Source: Desnuesiella massiliensis
Lineage (GTDB): Bacteria; Bacillota; Clostridia; Clostridiales; Clostridiaceae
Reading direction: 5' to 3'
Assembly (NCBI RefSeq): GCF_001403615.1
Contig: NZ_LN879454.1
Coordinates: 248,001-312,000 of the forward strand
DNA length: 64,000 nt
Under the pieces are notes generated by a model. It had not been told where the DNA came from. It ran no database searches and was given only the letters and a program-made list of their open reading frames with translations. The position numbers and the translations under genes were made by a program. The stretch's first letter is position 1. The number at the start of each line of letters is the position of its first letter. Below, one piece after another: positions 1-10,248 of the stretch.

Positions 1-537
1 TGTATTTAAATTACAGGTTTTCATAATTCATAATAATGGCTGCTAGTTGAACCTTAACATGGGATGTATTTAAATCCCAATCAGGTGCTGGAGCTTGAGG
101 ACATGGACACAGTTGAACCTTAACATGGGATGTATTTAAATGCTTGAATTGTACAATATCTATTTATAACAGGCTCATATAGTTGAACCTTAACATGGGA
201 TGTATTTAAATTGTTTTCTCTGCTAGTCTTTGCATATATTTGCGTGTTGAACCTTAACATGGGATGTATTTAAATAGAAGAAAAGAAACTCCAAGAAGAA
301 ATTAAAGTTAAGTTGAACCTTAACATGGGATGTATTTAAATTATATTAAGGTTTATACATTCATGATAGCATTAAGTTGAACCTTAACATGGGATGTATT
401 TAAATTCTGTTCCCATGCTAATAGGTTCAGAGGTTCTCATGGTTGAACCTTAACATGGGATGTATTTAAATTATTTACTAGCACTCCCTGGTGTAAGTTG
501 CTATGCTGTTGAACCTTAACATGGGATGTATTTAAAT
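1..537 (+). CRISPR. CRISPR array A (continues off the left edge)
   Basis: Eight full 30-bp repeats start at 46, 112, 182, 246, 312, 376, 442 and 508; the end of a ninth occupies 1-11. The repeats are of the GTTGAACC...ATGGGATG subtype and are essentially identical. Spacers are about 34-40 bp. The leader lies outside the window; direction is inferred from the other arrays. The array runs straight into a cas6 remnant at about 538. Confidence 0.98.
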
Positions 538-555
538 TTTGATGTTCAACTCGTA

Positions 556-662
556 AGAAATAAATTTAAAATAGCGATTAAAGATGATGAGTCATCTCAG
601 TTATGCATATAAATATTAGAAAAAACTCATTGAGATACGGATATTGTCTTGCTAAAAATTAA
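556..662 (+). pseudogene. cas6 3'-end remnant 1
   Basis: Translation gives RNKFKIAIKDDESSQL and, after a short disruption, KNSLRYGYCLAKN and a stop. This aligns with the glycine-rich C-terminus of Cas6 (compare LGNKFKIKVNEDEKSQ and AEKNSALGAGYC in the intact Cas6 at 14975). About 40 codons are left, with an internal stop and deletion. It is followed immediately by the leader of array B. The sequence is not a copy of either intact cas6 in the window. Confidence 0.75.
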
Positions 663-840
663 TTTTACCAGCCTTGTTGAAATTTGAAATCCACTTAAAA
701 CCTTTAAAATAGAGCTTTAAGTGGGATTTTTTTTGAACAAATTAAAATAGCACTTGGTTCCTGGTAAAAAATCAAGCAATCTCTTTATTTTCAACGGGTT
801 TAGGGATATAATAAAAATAAGGAATGTTGATTTTACAATG
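663..840 (+). promoter_or_regulatory. CRISPR leader of array B
   Basis: The 178-bp leader starts with TTTTACCAG (663), which is complementary to CTGGTAAAA at 771-779. Inside lies a terminator-like hairpin with arms CCACTTAAA and TTTAAGTGG (about 691-725) followed by a T run; this would end upstream cas6 transcription. A perfect TATAAT is at 807-812, so the array promoter should fire about 30 bp before the first repeat. The last 20 bases are of the AATGTTGATTTTACAATG type (leader family L1). Confidence 0.8.
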
Positions 841-3171
841 GCTGAACCTTAACATAGGATGTATTTAAATAAGTATTCATCTGACCACCCTTGAAGTCTA
901 AAGCACGCTGAACCTTAACATAGGATGTATTTAAATAAGATTATCCCTCCCCAACCGGTGTCAAATCGCTTCGCTGAACCTTAACATAGGATGTATTTAA
1001 ATTCAGCTATACTATCAATAAATGACTTTTGTTTTCTGCTGAACCTTAACATAGGATGTATTTAAATTAATTACATTTTACGACAATATTTTTGCGAATA
1101 AAAGCTGAACCTTAACATAGGATGTATTTAAATAATCATTCTCTTTTATTGTTATGTCTTCAGAATATGGCTGAACCTTAACATAGGATGTATTTAAATA
1201 GTTTTCCGCCTTCCCCTATAGCCATTCTTTTACGAGCTGAACCTTAACATAGGATGTATTTAAATGCTATTGCTAATTGCATTACAGTAGGTGTAAAACG
1301 CTGAACCTTAACATAGGATGTATTTAAATCGACATATGTAGAGGTAAAAACGCAATAATCGAAAGCTGAACCTTAACATAGGATGTATTTAAATTCATTT
1401 AGCTCAGTAGATCTGTTTTCTAGAACTTGTGCTGAACCTTAACATAGGATGTATTTAAATAAGAAAGGTGCAAATAAACCTATAACTAGGCAACAGCTGA
1501 ACCTTAACATAGGATGTATTTAAATTATTCATACTCTTCCTCTGAAGAATCTGAAGAAGTTGTTGAACCTTAACATAGGATGTATTTAAATATGCTACTG
1601 AGTGCAAGACCGTCGCTTTACCGTCTGGTTGAACCTTAACATAGGATGTATTTAAATTTGTAATAACCTCCATATAATTTAATTGTTAATTACAGTTGAA
1701 CCTTAACATAGGATGTATTTAAATAAAGTTACATCTCGGCGGGTTACCGATTTATCCCGCTTGAACCTTAACATAGGATGTATTTAAATCTAAAGGGTGG
1801 AAGTGAAGGCAACTACCCAATGCTATTCTTGAACCTTAACATAAGATGTATTTAAATTGGGTCATTCCTACAGCTCTATACAAGCTATTACGTTGAACCT
1901 TAACATGAGATGCATTTAAATCCAATAAAAACCGCAGATTTAGGAATAGAGACAGACGTTGAACCTTAACATGAGATGTATTTAAATGAGAACATAAAAA
2001 AACTAAATGAAGCTAGAGATGGTTGAACCTTAACATAAGATGTATTTAAATGAAGGGAAGGAGGACGCCAATGGAAGGGCTAAGCAGGGTTGAACCTTAA
2101 CATAAGATGTATTTAAATTCTGTTAGAGCTTCTCTTAGTCTTTTGGGTTCTTTGTTGAACCTTAACATAAGATGTATTTAAATTTACATAAGGCAGGCAC
2201 TTGTTTTTTCTGCACCATTCGTTGAACCTTAACATAAGATGTATTTAAATTGTTCAGGAAGGTTTCTAGTTCTTCCCCCATTAGCCTGTTGAACCTTAAC
2301 ATAAGATGTATTTAAATGTACAGATTTAGTGTCTATGGCTAATTCTTTAAACTTGTTGAACCTTAACATGGGATGTATTTAAATAGCCTGGAAGCTTCGT
2401 TAAAGAGAGTTTCTGAAATCTTTAACCTTAACATGGGATGTATTTAAATGCCAATTGGTCTTGATTGAGTCCTTTATCTTCCCTTCTTTAACCTTAACAT
2501 GAGATGTATTTAAATTATCCTGTGGAATATTGTTTAATAGGGAGTTGATGACTTGAACCTTAACATGAGATGTATTTAAATCTGGAATAATCTTTTTCCT
2601 TTTTTATTCTTACGATCTTGAACCTTAACATGAGATGTATTTAAATGCAAATTTCAGTGTAAATCCAAGCACTTCAAATAGTCTTGAACCTTAACATGAG
2701 ATGTATTTAAATTTGTGTGTAATTGTGTATGTTCCCTGGACAATTATTCTTGAACCTTAACATGAGATGTATTTAAATATGGGTATTGTTACACGATAAC
2801 TGAACGGCAAGACTTGAACCTTAACATGAGATGTATTTAAATGGGAGTAAGGGTATTGACCCAAGGCCTCATCATGTGCTTGAACCTTAACATGAGATGT
2901 ATTTAAATTCAATAAGAGCTTCATCTTCCTGAAGCTTAACTACTTGAACCTTAACATGAGATGTATTTAAATATAAGTAGGTCCAAAGGTAAAGTTAAAT
3001 ACTACTTAACTTGAACCTTAACATGAGATGTATTTAAATTTCAAAAGGGAGATTCTAATAATATATGGGTAATTTCCTTGAACCTTAACATGAGATGTAT
3101 TTAAATCTTATAGTTGCTTGTCCAACTTTTGCACTTTTAGCGCTGAACCTTAACATGAGATGTATTTAAAT
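841..3171 (+). CRISPR. CRISPR array B, 36 repeats
   Basis: Thirty-six 30-bp repeats were counted between 841 and 3142 (start positions), spaced about 66 bp. Repeat variants occur in blocks: GCTGAACC/ATAGGATG near the leader (841-1496), then GTTGAACC/ATAGGATG, GTTGAACC/ATAAGATG (2022-2288), a short CTTTAACC stretch (2420-2486), CTTGAACC/ATGAGATG (2552-3077), and a last GCTGAACC/ATGAGATG copy at 3142. This is the longest array in the window. Confidence 0.98.
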
Positions 3172-3189
3172 TTTGGTGTTCAACTCGTA

Positions 3190-3296
3190 AGAAATAAATT
3201 TAAAATAGCGATTAAAGATGATGAGTCATCTCAGTTATGCATAGAAATATTAGAAAAAACTCATTGATATACGGATATTGTCTTGCTAAAAATTAA
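3190..3296 (+). pseudogene. cas6 3'-end remnant 2
   Basis: Nearly identical to remnant 1 (RNKFKIAIKDDESSQL ... GYCLAKN stop), with the same internal damage. Remnants 1 and 2, with their leaders, therefore appear to be a recent duplication of the unit cas6 remnant + leader + array. Confidence 0.75.
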
Positions 3297-3474
3297 TTTT
3301 ACCAGCCTTGTTGAAATTTGAAATCCACTTAAAGCCTTTAAAATAGAGGTTTAAGTGGGATTTTTTTGAACAAATTAAAATAGTATTTGGCCCCTGGTAA
3401 AAAATCAAGCAATCTCTTTATTTTCAACGGGTCTAAGGATATAATAAAAATAAGGAATGTTGATTTTATAGTGG
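3297..3474 (+). promoter_or_regulatory. CRISPR leader of array C
   Basis: 178-bp L1 leader, nearly identical to that of array B: TTTTACCAG at 3297, partner CTGGTAAAA at 3394-3402, terminator-type hairpin with a T run in between, TATAAT shortly before the first repeat. Confidence 0.8.
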
Positions 3475-3890
3475 GCTGAACCTTAACATAGGATGTATTT
3501 AAATATTTCAATACCTTTCTGAAAGTTATAATTTCCAATGGCTGAACCTTAACATAGGATGTATTTAAATATAGTAGAGAATATATTAAGATAAATAAAA
3601 CATTAGCTGAACCTTAACATAGGATGTATTTAAATTAAAGTAAGTAGTATGACCGAGAATAAAATAATAACGCTGAACCTTAACATAGGATGTATTTAAA
3701 TCCAGGAAGCAATAACTTTTTTATAGTTTCAACAGGAGCTGAACCTTAACATAGGATGTATTTAAATAATAAGGGTATTGTGGAGAAACAATGGAAATGG
3801 AAGTTGAACCTTAACATAAGATGTATTTAAATAACCATACTATTGTTCCATCAAATATCATTAGCCTGGTTGAACCTTAACATGGGATGT
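3475..3890 (+). CRISPR. CRISPR array C, 7 repeats
   Basis: Repeats start at 3475, 3541, 3606, 3672, 3738, 3803 and 3869. The first five are GCTGAACC/ATAGGATG, the sixth GTTGAACC/ATAAGATG and the last is truncated after GGGATGT, as expected at a leader-distal end. Confidence 0.97.
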
Positions 3891-4334
3891 CCATTAATGT
3901 TGATTAAGCTGATTAAATTATGACCACCTTCCTATATTAAATATTCTTAATTCACTACACAGTAGCTAGCTAGTAATTAATGTGCATTAATTTTAGATAT
4001 GATTCCTTGTCTTAAGAGAGTTCTCCAAAGCTTAGTATAGGTAGTAAGTAAATAGCTATAATAATATTAAATTTAGGACCTAATTGAGTTAATAACTCTA
4101 TTGAGTTTTAGCATATTATGTTTATCAATTCTGTAAAGAGCTTCTCTACTGTTGACCTTCTTTTTTAATTCTTTATTACATAAAAATAGAAGCATTTTCA
4201 AATAAGCACTCCAAACAATATAAGTATTTCGTATAAATTTATTTTTAATTTATCGCATCGAAATTTGTATATAATTTCTTTATTATACATATATATGTTA
4301 TAATATAGATAAAATTGTATAAAGAGGTGTATAA
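3891..4334. other. Intergenic stretch before the cmr operon
   Basis: No intact gene. On the minus strand an open stretch ending in a stop at 4073 (open back to about 4256) has protein-like composition (for example KELKKKVNSREALYRIDKHN) but no convincing start, so it may be the tail of a lost gene. A TATAAT at 4299-4304, about 30 bp before the cas6 start, is a plausible -10 element for the Cmr operon; no good -35 box is visible. Confidence 0.5.
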
Positions 4335-5021
4335 ATGAAACTTTGGGAAATGACTATAACAGTAATGTTGAAAAAAGATATATATTTTCAAGACTGTGGA
4401 TATATAATAGGAAAAAATATAAATAAAAGCATGTTATTAGATAATCACTTGAAGGAAATCCATCCCCAAAAGCAATATAAAGGTTATATATTCAATAATT
4501 TTTATCCTATAGAAAAAGATAAATTCTATAAAAAAGATAGGGTATATGTATTCAATATTAGATCTTTAAGTGGTGAGTTTATTAAAAGATTAGAGAGTTG
4601 CATTTTAAATTTGAATAGTGATGATTTTAATATTATATCCATTTCTAAAAAGGAAATAGAACAAGAAAATATTGAACGATTATACACTGAAACTCCATTG
4701 ATAATAACTGTAGACAATAAACCTTGGCTTCAGGAAGGTGGAGATTTAGATTTATTTATACATAGGTTAGAGGATAACATAGAGAAGAAGTATAAAAGCT
4801 TCTTTAATGAAGATATAGATGTGAGAGATAAATTCATTAAAAGTATAGAGTTTAAAAATAGAAAGCCAATGCAGTTTAATTATAAGGGGATAAAGTTGTT
4901 GGCTAATAAGGTAAGTATAGAAGTTCAAGATAATGAAGCAGCTCAGAAAGCAGCCTTTTTAGCTAGAGCTGTTGGACTAGGGGAGAAAAATTCTGCAATA
5001 GGAGCGGGATTTTGTAAGTAA
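4335..5021 (+). CDS. cas6: Cas6 CRISPR RNA endoribonuclease (first copy)
   Basis: Processes pre-crRNA by cutting inside each repeat; it would supply guides to the Cmr complex that follows. The 228-residue length is usual for Cas6. The C-terminus has the family's glycine-rich loop (GLGEKNSAIGAGFC), and His43 is conserved with the second Cas6 of this window, making it a candidate catalytic residue. The start ATG follows AAAGAGGTGT. It shares the N-terminal pattern MKxWE with the second copy but differs widely elsewhere, so the two are diverged paralogues. It is separated from cmr1 by 111 bp, a larger gap than any within the cmr genes. Confidence 0.93.
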   Translation: MKLWEMTITVMLKKDIYFQDCGYIIGKNINKSMLLDNHLKEIHPQKQYKGYIFNNFYPIEKDKFYKKDRVYVFNIRSLSGEFIKRLESCILNLNSDDFNIISISKKEIEQENIERLYTETPLIITVDNKPWLQEGGDLDLFIHRLEDNIEKKYKSFFNEDIDVRDKFIKSIEFKNRKPMQFNYKGIKLLANKVSIEVQDNEAAQKAAFLARAVGLGEKNSAIGAGFCK

Positions 5022-5132
5022 AATAAATGTGAGTTTTTGAGTAAACTCGAAAGTAGGTTGCTATTTGAAAATGAGATTATAATGTAACAAAATTATTGAG
5101 AGTTAAGAGATTTAAGAACAAGAGGTGACTTT

Positions 5133-6152
5133 ATGGATAGAAAAAATATAATACTAGAATTAATTACCAACATGTTTAGTGCAGGAGCAGATGGGCATAC
5201 AGCTGAATTCAGAATTACAGAATTAAAAGCATTAATGCGTTCAACTTTTAGGGAATTTTTTGAATATACTAATTTAGAGGATTTAAATGAGAAAGAAGCT
5301 ATATTATTTGGTAGTACAAAGAGGAAATCGCCAGTTATGATGAGGATGACAGGAGGAAATATTAGAAGAAATATCGAAGAAAAATTAGTATTACATAAAG
5401 AAAATATAAAAAAAATACCAGCGCTTTTAAGTGGAACAGAAATAAATATTGTATTTGAATGTAGAAATATAAAATTTTTAGAATTATACATAGATATTCT
5501 AAAGTTAGCTGCTATTACAGGTGGTTTGGGAAAGCGTTCTAGAAAAGGTATGGGTTCATTTAAAATTAAAAGTATAGATGGAGAAATTATTAGTACCAAT
5601 TGCTTTGAAAATTTAAAAGAATTATCAGAAGAAAGAAAGTTTGAAACAACAGATTCTAAAGGATTTAAAAAGACTTATGCTTTTAAAATAAGAAAATTTT
5701 CAATAGATAAACTTAAGAAAGATAGTTATGTTAAATATATAATAGAATGCAATAACATGCCTAATATTCATTATGCAAAGTATCTACATAAAATTAAAAT
5801 TGAGAATGAGAACATAATGAATATATTAAAAAATATTTCCGAATTAACTCATAAAAGATTGGAAGATTGTGAAGGATTCATATCAAAAGAAACTAACTTT
5901 AAGTTAAAAGAGGAAAACTTAAATAAAGAAGTATTAGGAAACTTTAAGGGAGGTAAACTGCTAAGATTTGCATCACCTGTTTATGTAACTCTACATGAAG
6001 AGGGGAACGATCCCTATATCATTATAAAGGAATTAAACTATAAATATATATATGAACATGAACAAATAAAGGAAAAAGAACTAGACCTAGACTCAAAGTA
6101 TATTGCGGGATATATTAATGAAATTCTACAATGTTGCGGGGGGAAAAGATGA
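5133..6152 (+). CDS. cmr1: Cmr1, type III-B RAMP protein
   Basis: Cmr1 caps the 3' end of the crRNA-Cmr effector complex and takes part in target recognition. The 339-residue protein has a RAMP ferredoxin-like start (TNMFSAGADG, then LKALMRSTFREFF near residue 35), the ILFGSTKRKSPV segment near 57-68, and the glycine-rich loop GGLGKRSRKGMGSF near residue 130-145, all in the order seen in Cmr1. RBS AGAGGTGA precedes the ATG. Its stop overlaps the start of cas10 (ATGA), indicating translational coupling. Assignment rests on motif order and neighbours. Confidence 0.87.
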   Translation: MDRKNIILELITNMFSAGADGHTAEFRITELKALMRSTFREFFEYTNLEDLNEKEAILFGSTKRKSPVMMRMTGGNIRRNIEEKLVLHKENIKKIPALLSGTEINIVFECRNIKFLELYIDILKLAAITGGLGKRSRKGMGSFKIKSIDGEIISTNCFENLKELSEERKFETTDSKGFKKTYAFKIRKFSIDKLKKDSYVKYIIECNNMPNIHYAKYLHKIKIENENIMNILKNISELTHKRLEDCEGFISKETNFKLKEENLNKEVLGNFKGGKLLRFASPVYVTLHEEGNDPYIIIKELNYKYIYEHEQIKEKELDLDSKYIAGYINEILQCCGGKR

Positions 6153-7885
6153 TGACATATCTATTGGGGGTAACAGTTGGACCAGTGCAGTCTAATATTC
6201 AAAAGTCTAAAAAACTAATAGATTTACGTAATTCCAGTAGGATTATTTCTGACATAATGATAAAAGTGTTAGAATATTTAAAAAACAATGTGGATAAACA
6301 AATAGAAATTATTTATCCAGATATAAATAATGATATAAATTTAGACTTAACAAATTACTTAATCTGCGAAATTCATACCAAAGAGGGTTTAGGCAATATG
6401 AAAAAAGCCGTTTTCGATGAGTTTAAAATTGAACCTAAAAAAATAACTTTAGAAGAGGTATATTTTATGTTTTGGGCAGTGGAGCCTTTAGAAACATATG
6501 ATAGAACTTATAATAAATTAGTTAAAAAATTAAGAAGTATTAAAAATACTTATGAATTCAAAAACTATGAAGAAACAAATACTGGGAAGAAGTGCAGTTT
6601 ATGTGGTGAACGTGTTCGTATAAATGATAAAGATAAATTATGTGATTTATGTAATTTTAAAAGAAGTTATAAAAATCTAAGGTATAAATCAGTTTATGAA
6701 ATTTCCATAGCACCATGGAAAGACAAAAATAAAAATGAATTAAATGATGTAACTGAGAAATTAGAAAGTGTATTTAAAAATACTGAAAAATATTACAGTT
6801 TGGATACAGTATCAAATTTGATTAACCTTTCAGAGCCAAATATATTTAAAAGGATACGAGAAGAAAAGGAAATTAATGAAGACTTGATAGATTATGAAAT
6901 GGATGATCATAAATTGATTGAAGAATTAAGGGATATCAAAATTAAATTAGAAGAAATTTATTTAAGGAAAGGTACTCCAGTTATAAAACCACACTATAAA
7001 TATTGTTTTTTCCAAATGGATGTAGATGATTTAGGAAAATGGATGAGTGGTAAATGGAATATAGAAAATAGTGAATTAAGAGATAGACAGAAAGAAATTT
7101 CTCAAGCTTTATCTAAATTTGCATATGAGATAAGACAAAAGTTTGAAGATAGTAAAATCGCTGTTATTTATGCTGGCGGAGATGATTTTCTTGCAATATT
7201 ACCTGTTGAAATGTTATTAGAAGCATTAAGAATTATAGAAAAAGGTTTTAAAGAAATAGTGCAAGATAGGCTAGAAGAATCTAATAACTATAAAAAGAAA
7301 ATAACTTATTCTGCTGGAATAACATTGATAAGCTGTAAGGATGATATGGCATTAGCTTTAAGACAAAATCGTATGACTTTAGAAAAGGCAAAAGAACGAT
7401 TTAAAGATATTGAACCTTCTAAAAATAGTATAGGTATAAGCTATATAGTTAATAGCAATAAGATAGTGAATATGTACCTATCAAAGCCTTATTTTCAACA
7501 ATATGTAAACAATCTTGAGCGTTGGAGAAATATAAAGGATAACACATCATTTGCTTATATTGATGCCATAGAAAATGAGTTTAGCAAAATTAAGTTTGAA
7601 AAATTAGAAATAGAGGAATCAATGTCTATAATAGAGATGATGGAGCTGGAATTCAAAAGATATTTAAGTAAAAATAAACCCCAAAATAATACCGAAGATT
7701 TTGAAGAGTACTCTAAATTGCACATAGAATTATTTAAAAATATTATTAGGGAAAATATCATTGATGAAAAATTTGATTTTTCAAATATTATTAATTGCTA
7801 TAGAATTTATGAGAAACTAACAGAGTTTGATTTTAGTAGCAAAGGTGGTGAAAGTAATGAAACTGCTAAAAATAAAGCCTTATGA
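6149..7885 (+). CDS. cas10: Cas10 (Cmr2), cyclic oligoadenylate synthase subunit
   Basis: Large subunit of the type III-B complex; on target RNA binding its Palm domain makes cyclic oligoadenylates. The protein begins directly with the first Palm region (LLGVTVGPVQSNIQKSKKL) and has a zinc finger with two CxxC pairs near residues 148-167, a Palm acidic motif MDVDDLGKWMSG, and an intact GGDD (YAGGDDFLAILP, near residue 340). The N-terminal HD nuclease domain of many Cas10 proteins is absent, so the complex probably does not cut DNA itself and acts through the second messenger. The start at 6149 (ATGATGACA) was preferred to the upstream ATG at 6131 because GGGGGGAAAA sits just before it. Confidence 0.96.
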   Translation: MMTYLLGVTVGPVQSNIQKSKKLIDLRNSSRIISDIMIKVLEYLKNNVDKQIEIIYPDINNDINLDLTNYLICEIHTKEGLGNMKKAVFDEFKIEPKKITLEEVYFMFWAVEPLETYDRTYNKLVKKLRSIKNTYEFKNYEETNTGKKCSLCGERVRINDKDKLCDLCNFKRSYKNLRYKSVYEISIAPWKDKNKNELNDVTEKLESVFKNTEKYYSLDTVSNLINLSEPNIFKRIREEKEINEDLIDYEMDDHKLIEELRDIKIKLEEIYLRKGTPVIKPHYKYCFFQMDVDDLGKWMSGKWNIENSELRDRQKEISQALSKFAYEIRQKFEDSKIAVIYAGGDDFLAILPVEMLLEALRIIEKGFKEIVQDRLEESNNYKKKITYSAGITLISCKDDMALALRQNRMTLEKAKERFKDIEPSKNSIGISYIVNSNKIVNMYLSKPYFQQYVNNLERWRNIKDNTSFAYIDAIENEFSKIKFEKLEIEESMSIIEMMELEFKRYLSKNKPQNNTEDFEEYSKLHIELFKNIIRENIIDEKFDFSNIINCYRIYEKLTEFDFSSKGGESNETAKNKAL

Positions 7886-8948
7886 TAATACTTTTTTTAG
7901 ATTAGGTAATAATTTTGAAATGAGGATAAGTACTGTTATACAAAGTAAAAATATAGCATATCCTTCAACTTTTTTTGGAGCTATTTTCACTGCAATTTTA
8001 GCTAATAATGATGTTTTTAGAGAAAAATTTTTAAGCAAAAAAGCTAATAATGACCATTTCAAAATACTAAGTATTAAACAAATTTATTTATATGATGAAA
8101 AACAGAGGACAGCATATATTTCAGCACCAAAAGATTTATTTATTGGCAACAATATAAGCTATGGTAGTTTTAAAAGATTAGAAGAAAATGAGGCATCCAT
8201 TTTATATTCATCTTATCTTGAAGAGCCAGAAGGTGATGAATTAGAACGTACAGATAATTATTATGTAAATATAAAAGATTTTTTTCCAAAGTATAGATAT
8301 AAGATTTTACAAAAGAGAGATTTAAAACATGAGAATGATATATTTATAAAAAACCTTAAAACAGGTATAGCACTAGATAAAGGTACAGGCACTGTGAGAG
8401 AAAGCTGTATATATACTATTGAACAAACTGAATTTAAAGATTCAGAAGAAAACCATTGGAATTTTGTTGTTGAATATGACATAAATAATGATTTCGTAAG
8501 GGAATATTACGATAATATTGAAATAAAAAATTTAGACAAGGGACATTTAAAACTTGGAGGAGAGTCAAAAGTTTGCAGCTATGAAATTATAGACAACAAA
8601 AGTATAGCCAGTTTTAGATTAGAACAAAGAGATGAAATTTTAAAACCAGAAGAAAAGGTAAAGGTAGTACTTACTAGTGATAGCTATTTTAAGGAATGTC
8701 TCGAGAAAAGTTTTAATGATGAAATAAAAATCCAAGCATTAGTTAATGATAAGCCTATTTACATAGGAGGATTTGATTTAGTAAAGAATAAAGAAAAAGT
8801 TATGTATAAAGGCTATTCTGCTGGAACTGTAATTTTATTGCAAAACACATCAAATAATGATGTAAACATTAATGAATATTTATCTAAAAAAATCACAGCT
8901 GATTTTACCAATGGATTTAATCAATATATTTATGTAAAAGGAGAATAA
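7857..8948 (+). CDS. cmr3: Cmr3, type III-B RAMP protein
   Basis: Cmr3 binds Cas10 and the 5' tag of the crRNA. The 363-residue protein begins MKLLKIKPYDNTFFRLGNNF, the Cmr3 pattern in which a short strand precedes a D-x-FFR element, followed by PSTFFGAIFTAIL (a RAMP helix) and a late glycine-rich segment (YKGYSAGTVILLQ). The start at 7857 follows AAAGGTGGTG and overlaps the end of cas10 by 29 bp; an upstream ATG at 7827 lacks a good RBS. It lies in tight operon order between cas10 and the CARF nuclease. Confidence 0.87.
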   Translation: MKLLKIKPYDNTFFRLGNNFEMRISTVIQSKNIAYPSTFFGAIFTAILANNDVFREKFLSKKANNDHFKILSIKQIYLYDEKQRTAYISAPKDLFIGNNISYGSFKRLEENEASILYSSYLEEPEGDELERTDNYYVNIKDFFPKYRYKILQKRDLKHENDIFIKNLKTGIALDKGTGTVRESCIYTIEQTEFKDSEENHWNFVVEYDINNDFVREYYDNIEIKNLDKGHLKLGGESKVCSYEIIDNKSIASFRLEQRDEILKPEEKVKVVLTSDSYFKECLEKSFNDEIKIQALVNDKPIYIGGFDLVKNKEKVMYKGYSAGTVILLQNTSNNDVNINEYLSKKITADFTNGFNQYIYVKGE

Positions 8949-8950
8949 AA

Positions 8951-10234
8951 ATGGAATTTAACAATATAGAACATTTAGTTATATTCTCAACATTAAATCA
9001 AATTACTAATTATATAGCAATTAAATCATTAAAGCCTAAAAATATTTATAATATAACTTTTAGTGAAGGATTAAGTGAGGATTTCAAATATGGTATAAAA
9101 CCATGTGAATGGGATGAAAACTTAGAAGCAGTATTAAAAATTGATAAGGATATAGATGCGAAAATAAATGATTTAAAAATTACGGAGAATGAGTATGGAG
9201 ATTTAGAAAAATTTAAAAGTTTCATTTTAGAACGTTTAAAACATATTGATGAAAGCACTCCTATATATTGGCATATTACAGGGGGACAGAGAGTATTTGC
9301 TATGGCTATATATGACATAGTAAAAAATCGCCCTAATGATATTTTATTTTATCTTGAAGGAAATAGTGAAAAAATTATTTCTGAGGGAAAAGATAAAGAT
9401 GAATTTAATTCAAAAGTGAAATATGAATTAAGAGATTTGGATTTTAAAATAGCATTTCAACTGATGGGCTATGATACTAAAGAGATTAGAAGCACACAAA
9501 AATTAAAGGAAAAAGGCATAAAAGCAGAAAATATTAATTTAGATGAAGTAAACTTCTATAATGCTTTATATCAGTGGATGTTAAATGAGGGGGAAAATGA
9601 AAAATTTGAAATAGATTCAGAAAAGGGAACTTTTAAAGAACTATTATTATTATCAAATTCAACAAGTAAGTTTATTAGTGAAGAGGAATATAAAAAAGAT
9701 AAAAATAAAAGCAGAAAAATAAGACAAGAATTTTTAAACAATCTATTTGATGAAGTGAAAAACAAGTGTAATAAATTAGGTAAATATGATATTAAAAATT
9801 CAAGAGAAATGAAAATGGGTTTTCCAGCAGGATATATTTTTGAGAAACTAGTTGGATATAAAATATATGATGTTATAAAAGATAATCATAAAATCCTAGG
9901 CATGGAGATGAGTTTGAAAGTATTTAAGGATGAATCTAATCATTGTATTGATGAATTAGATATTGTTTTGTTAACTAATACAGGTAGAATATTAAACTTT
10001 GAGTGTAAATCTGGAAGTCTAGGAGGAGACAATGCTAAAAGCCATCATTTTACTACTTATGTGCTTTCAGGTGTGTTTGGAGCACCAATCTTTATGACTC
10101 CTTTAATAAAAAAAGATTTAAAAGGAGATACAGATAAAAAACTAATTGCTGCTTGTAGCACAGCAAAAAAAGCAAAGATAAAAATAATATATTTAGAAAA
10201 AATAGAATGTGAAATTAAAAAGTTAATAGGATAA
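8951..10234 (+). CDS. card1: CARF-PD-(D/E)XK nuclease, Card1/Can2-like
   Basis: Likely the accessory effector that binds the cyclic oligoadenylate made by Cas10 and is thereby turned into a nuclease. The N-terminal half is a CARF-type Rossmann domain: THE ITGGQRVFAMAIYDIV segment near residues 109-124 corresponds to the ligand-loop region. The C-terminal half carries a PD-(D/E)XK core: EKLVGYKIYDVI, then CIDELDIVLL and ILNFECKSGS near residues 332-355 (catalytic D, E-x-K). This is the CARF plus DUF1887-type layout of Card1/Can2. At 427 residues it is longer than the roughly 370 of Card1. It begins 2 bp after cmr3 and touches cmr4, so it is made together with the complex. Confidence 0.83.
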   Translation: MEFNNIEHLVIFSTLNQITNYIAIKSLKPKNIYNITFSEGLSEDFKYGIKPCEWDENLEAVLKIDKDIDAKINDLKITENEYGDLEKFKSFILERLKHIDESTPIYWHITGGQRVFAMAIYDIVKNRPNDILFYLEGNSEKIISEGKDKDEFNSKVKYELRDLDFKIAFQLMGYDTKEIRSTQKLKEKGIKAENINLDEVNFYNALYQWMLNEGENEKFEIDSEKGTFKELLLLSNSTSKFISEEEYKKDKNKSRKIRQEFLNNLFDEVKNKCNKLGKYDIKNSREMKMGFPAGYIFEKLVGYKIYDVIKDNHKILGMEMSLKVFKDESNHCIDELDIVLLTNTGRILNFECKSGSLGGDNAKSHHFTTYVLSGVFGAPIFMTPLIKKDLKGDTDKKLIAACSTAKKAKIKIIYLEKIECEIKKLIG

Positions 10235-10248
10235 TGGGAGGGATTAAT

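Noticed and set aside
1455..1673. Open frames with repeated NLNTSYVKVQ on the minus strand in several arrays
   Set aside because: They are translations of CRISPR repeats and spacers; no RBS, and the same peptide appears wherever repeats keep frame (also near 3338, 24928 and 38779).
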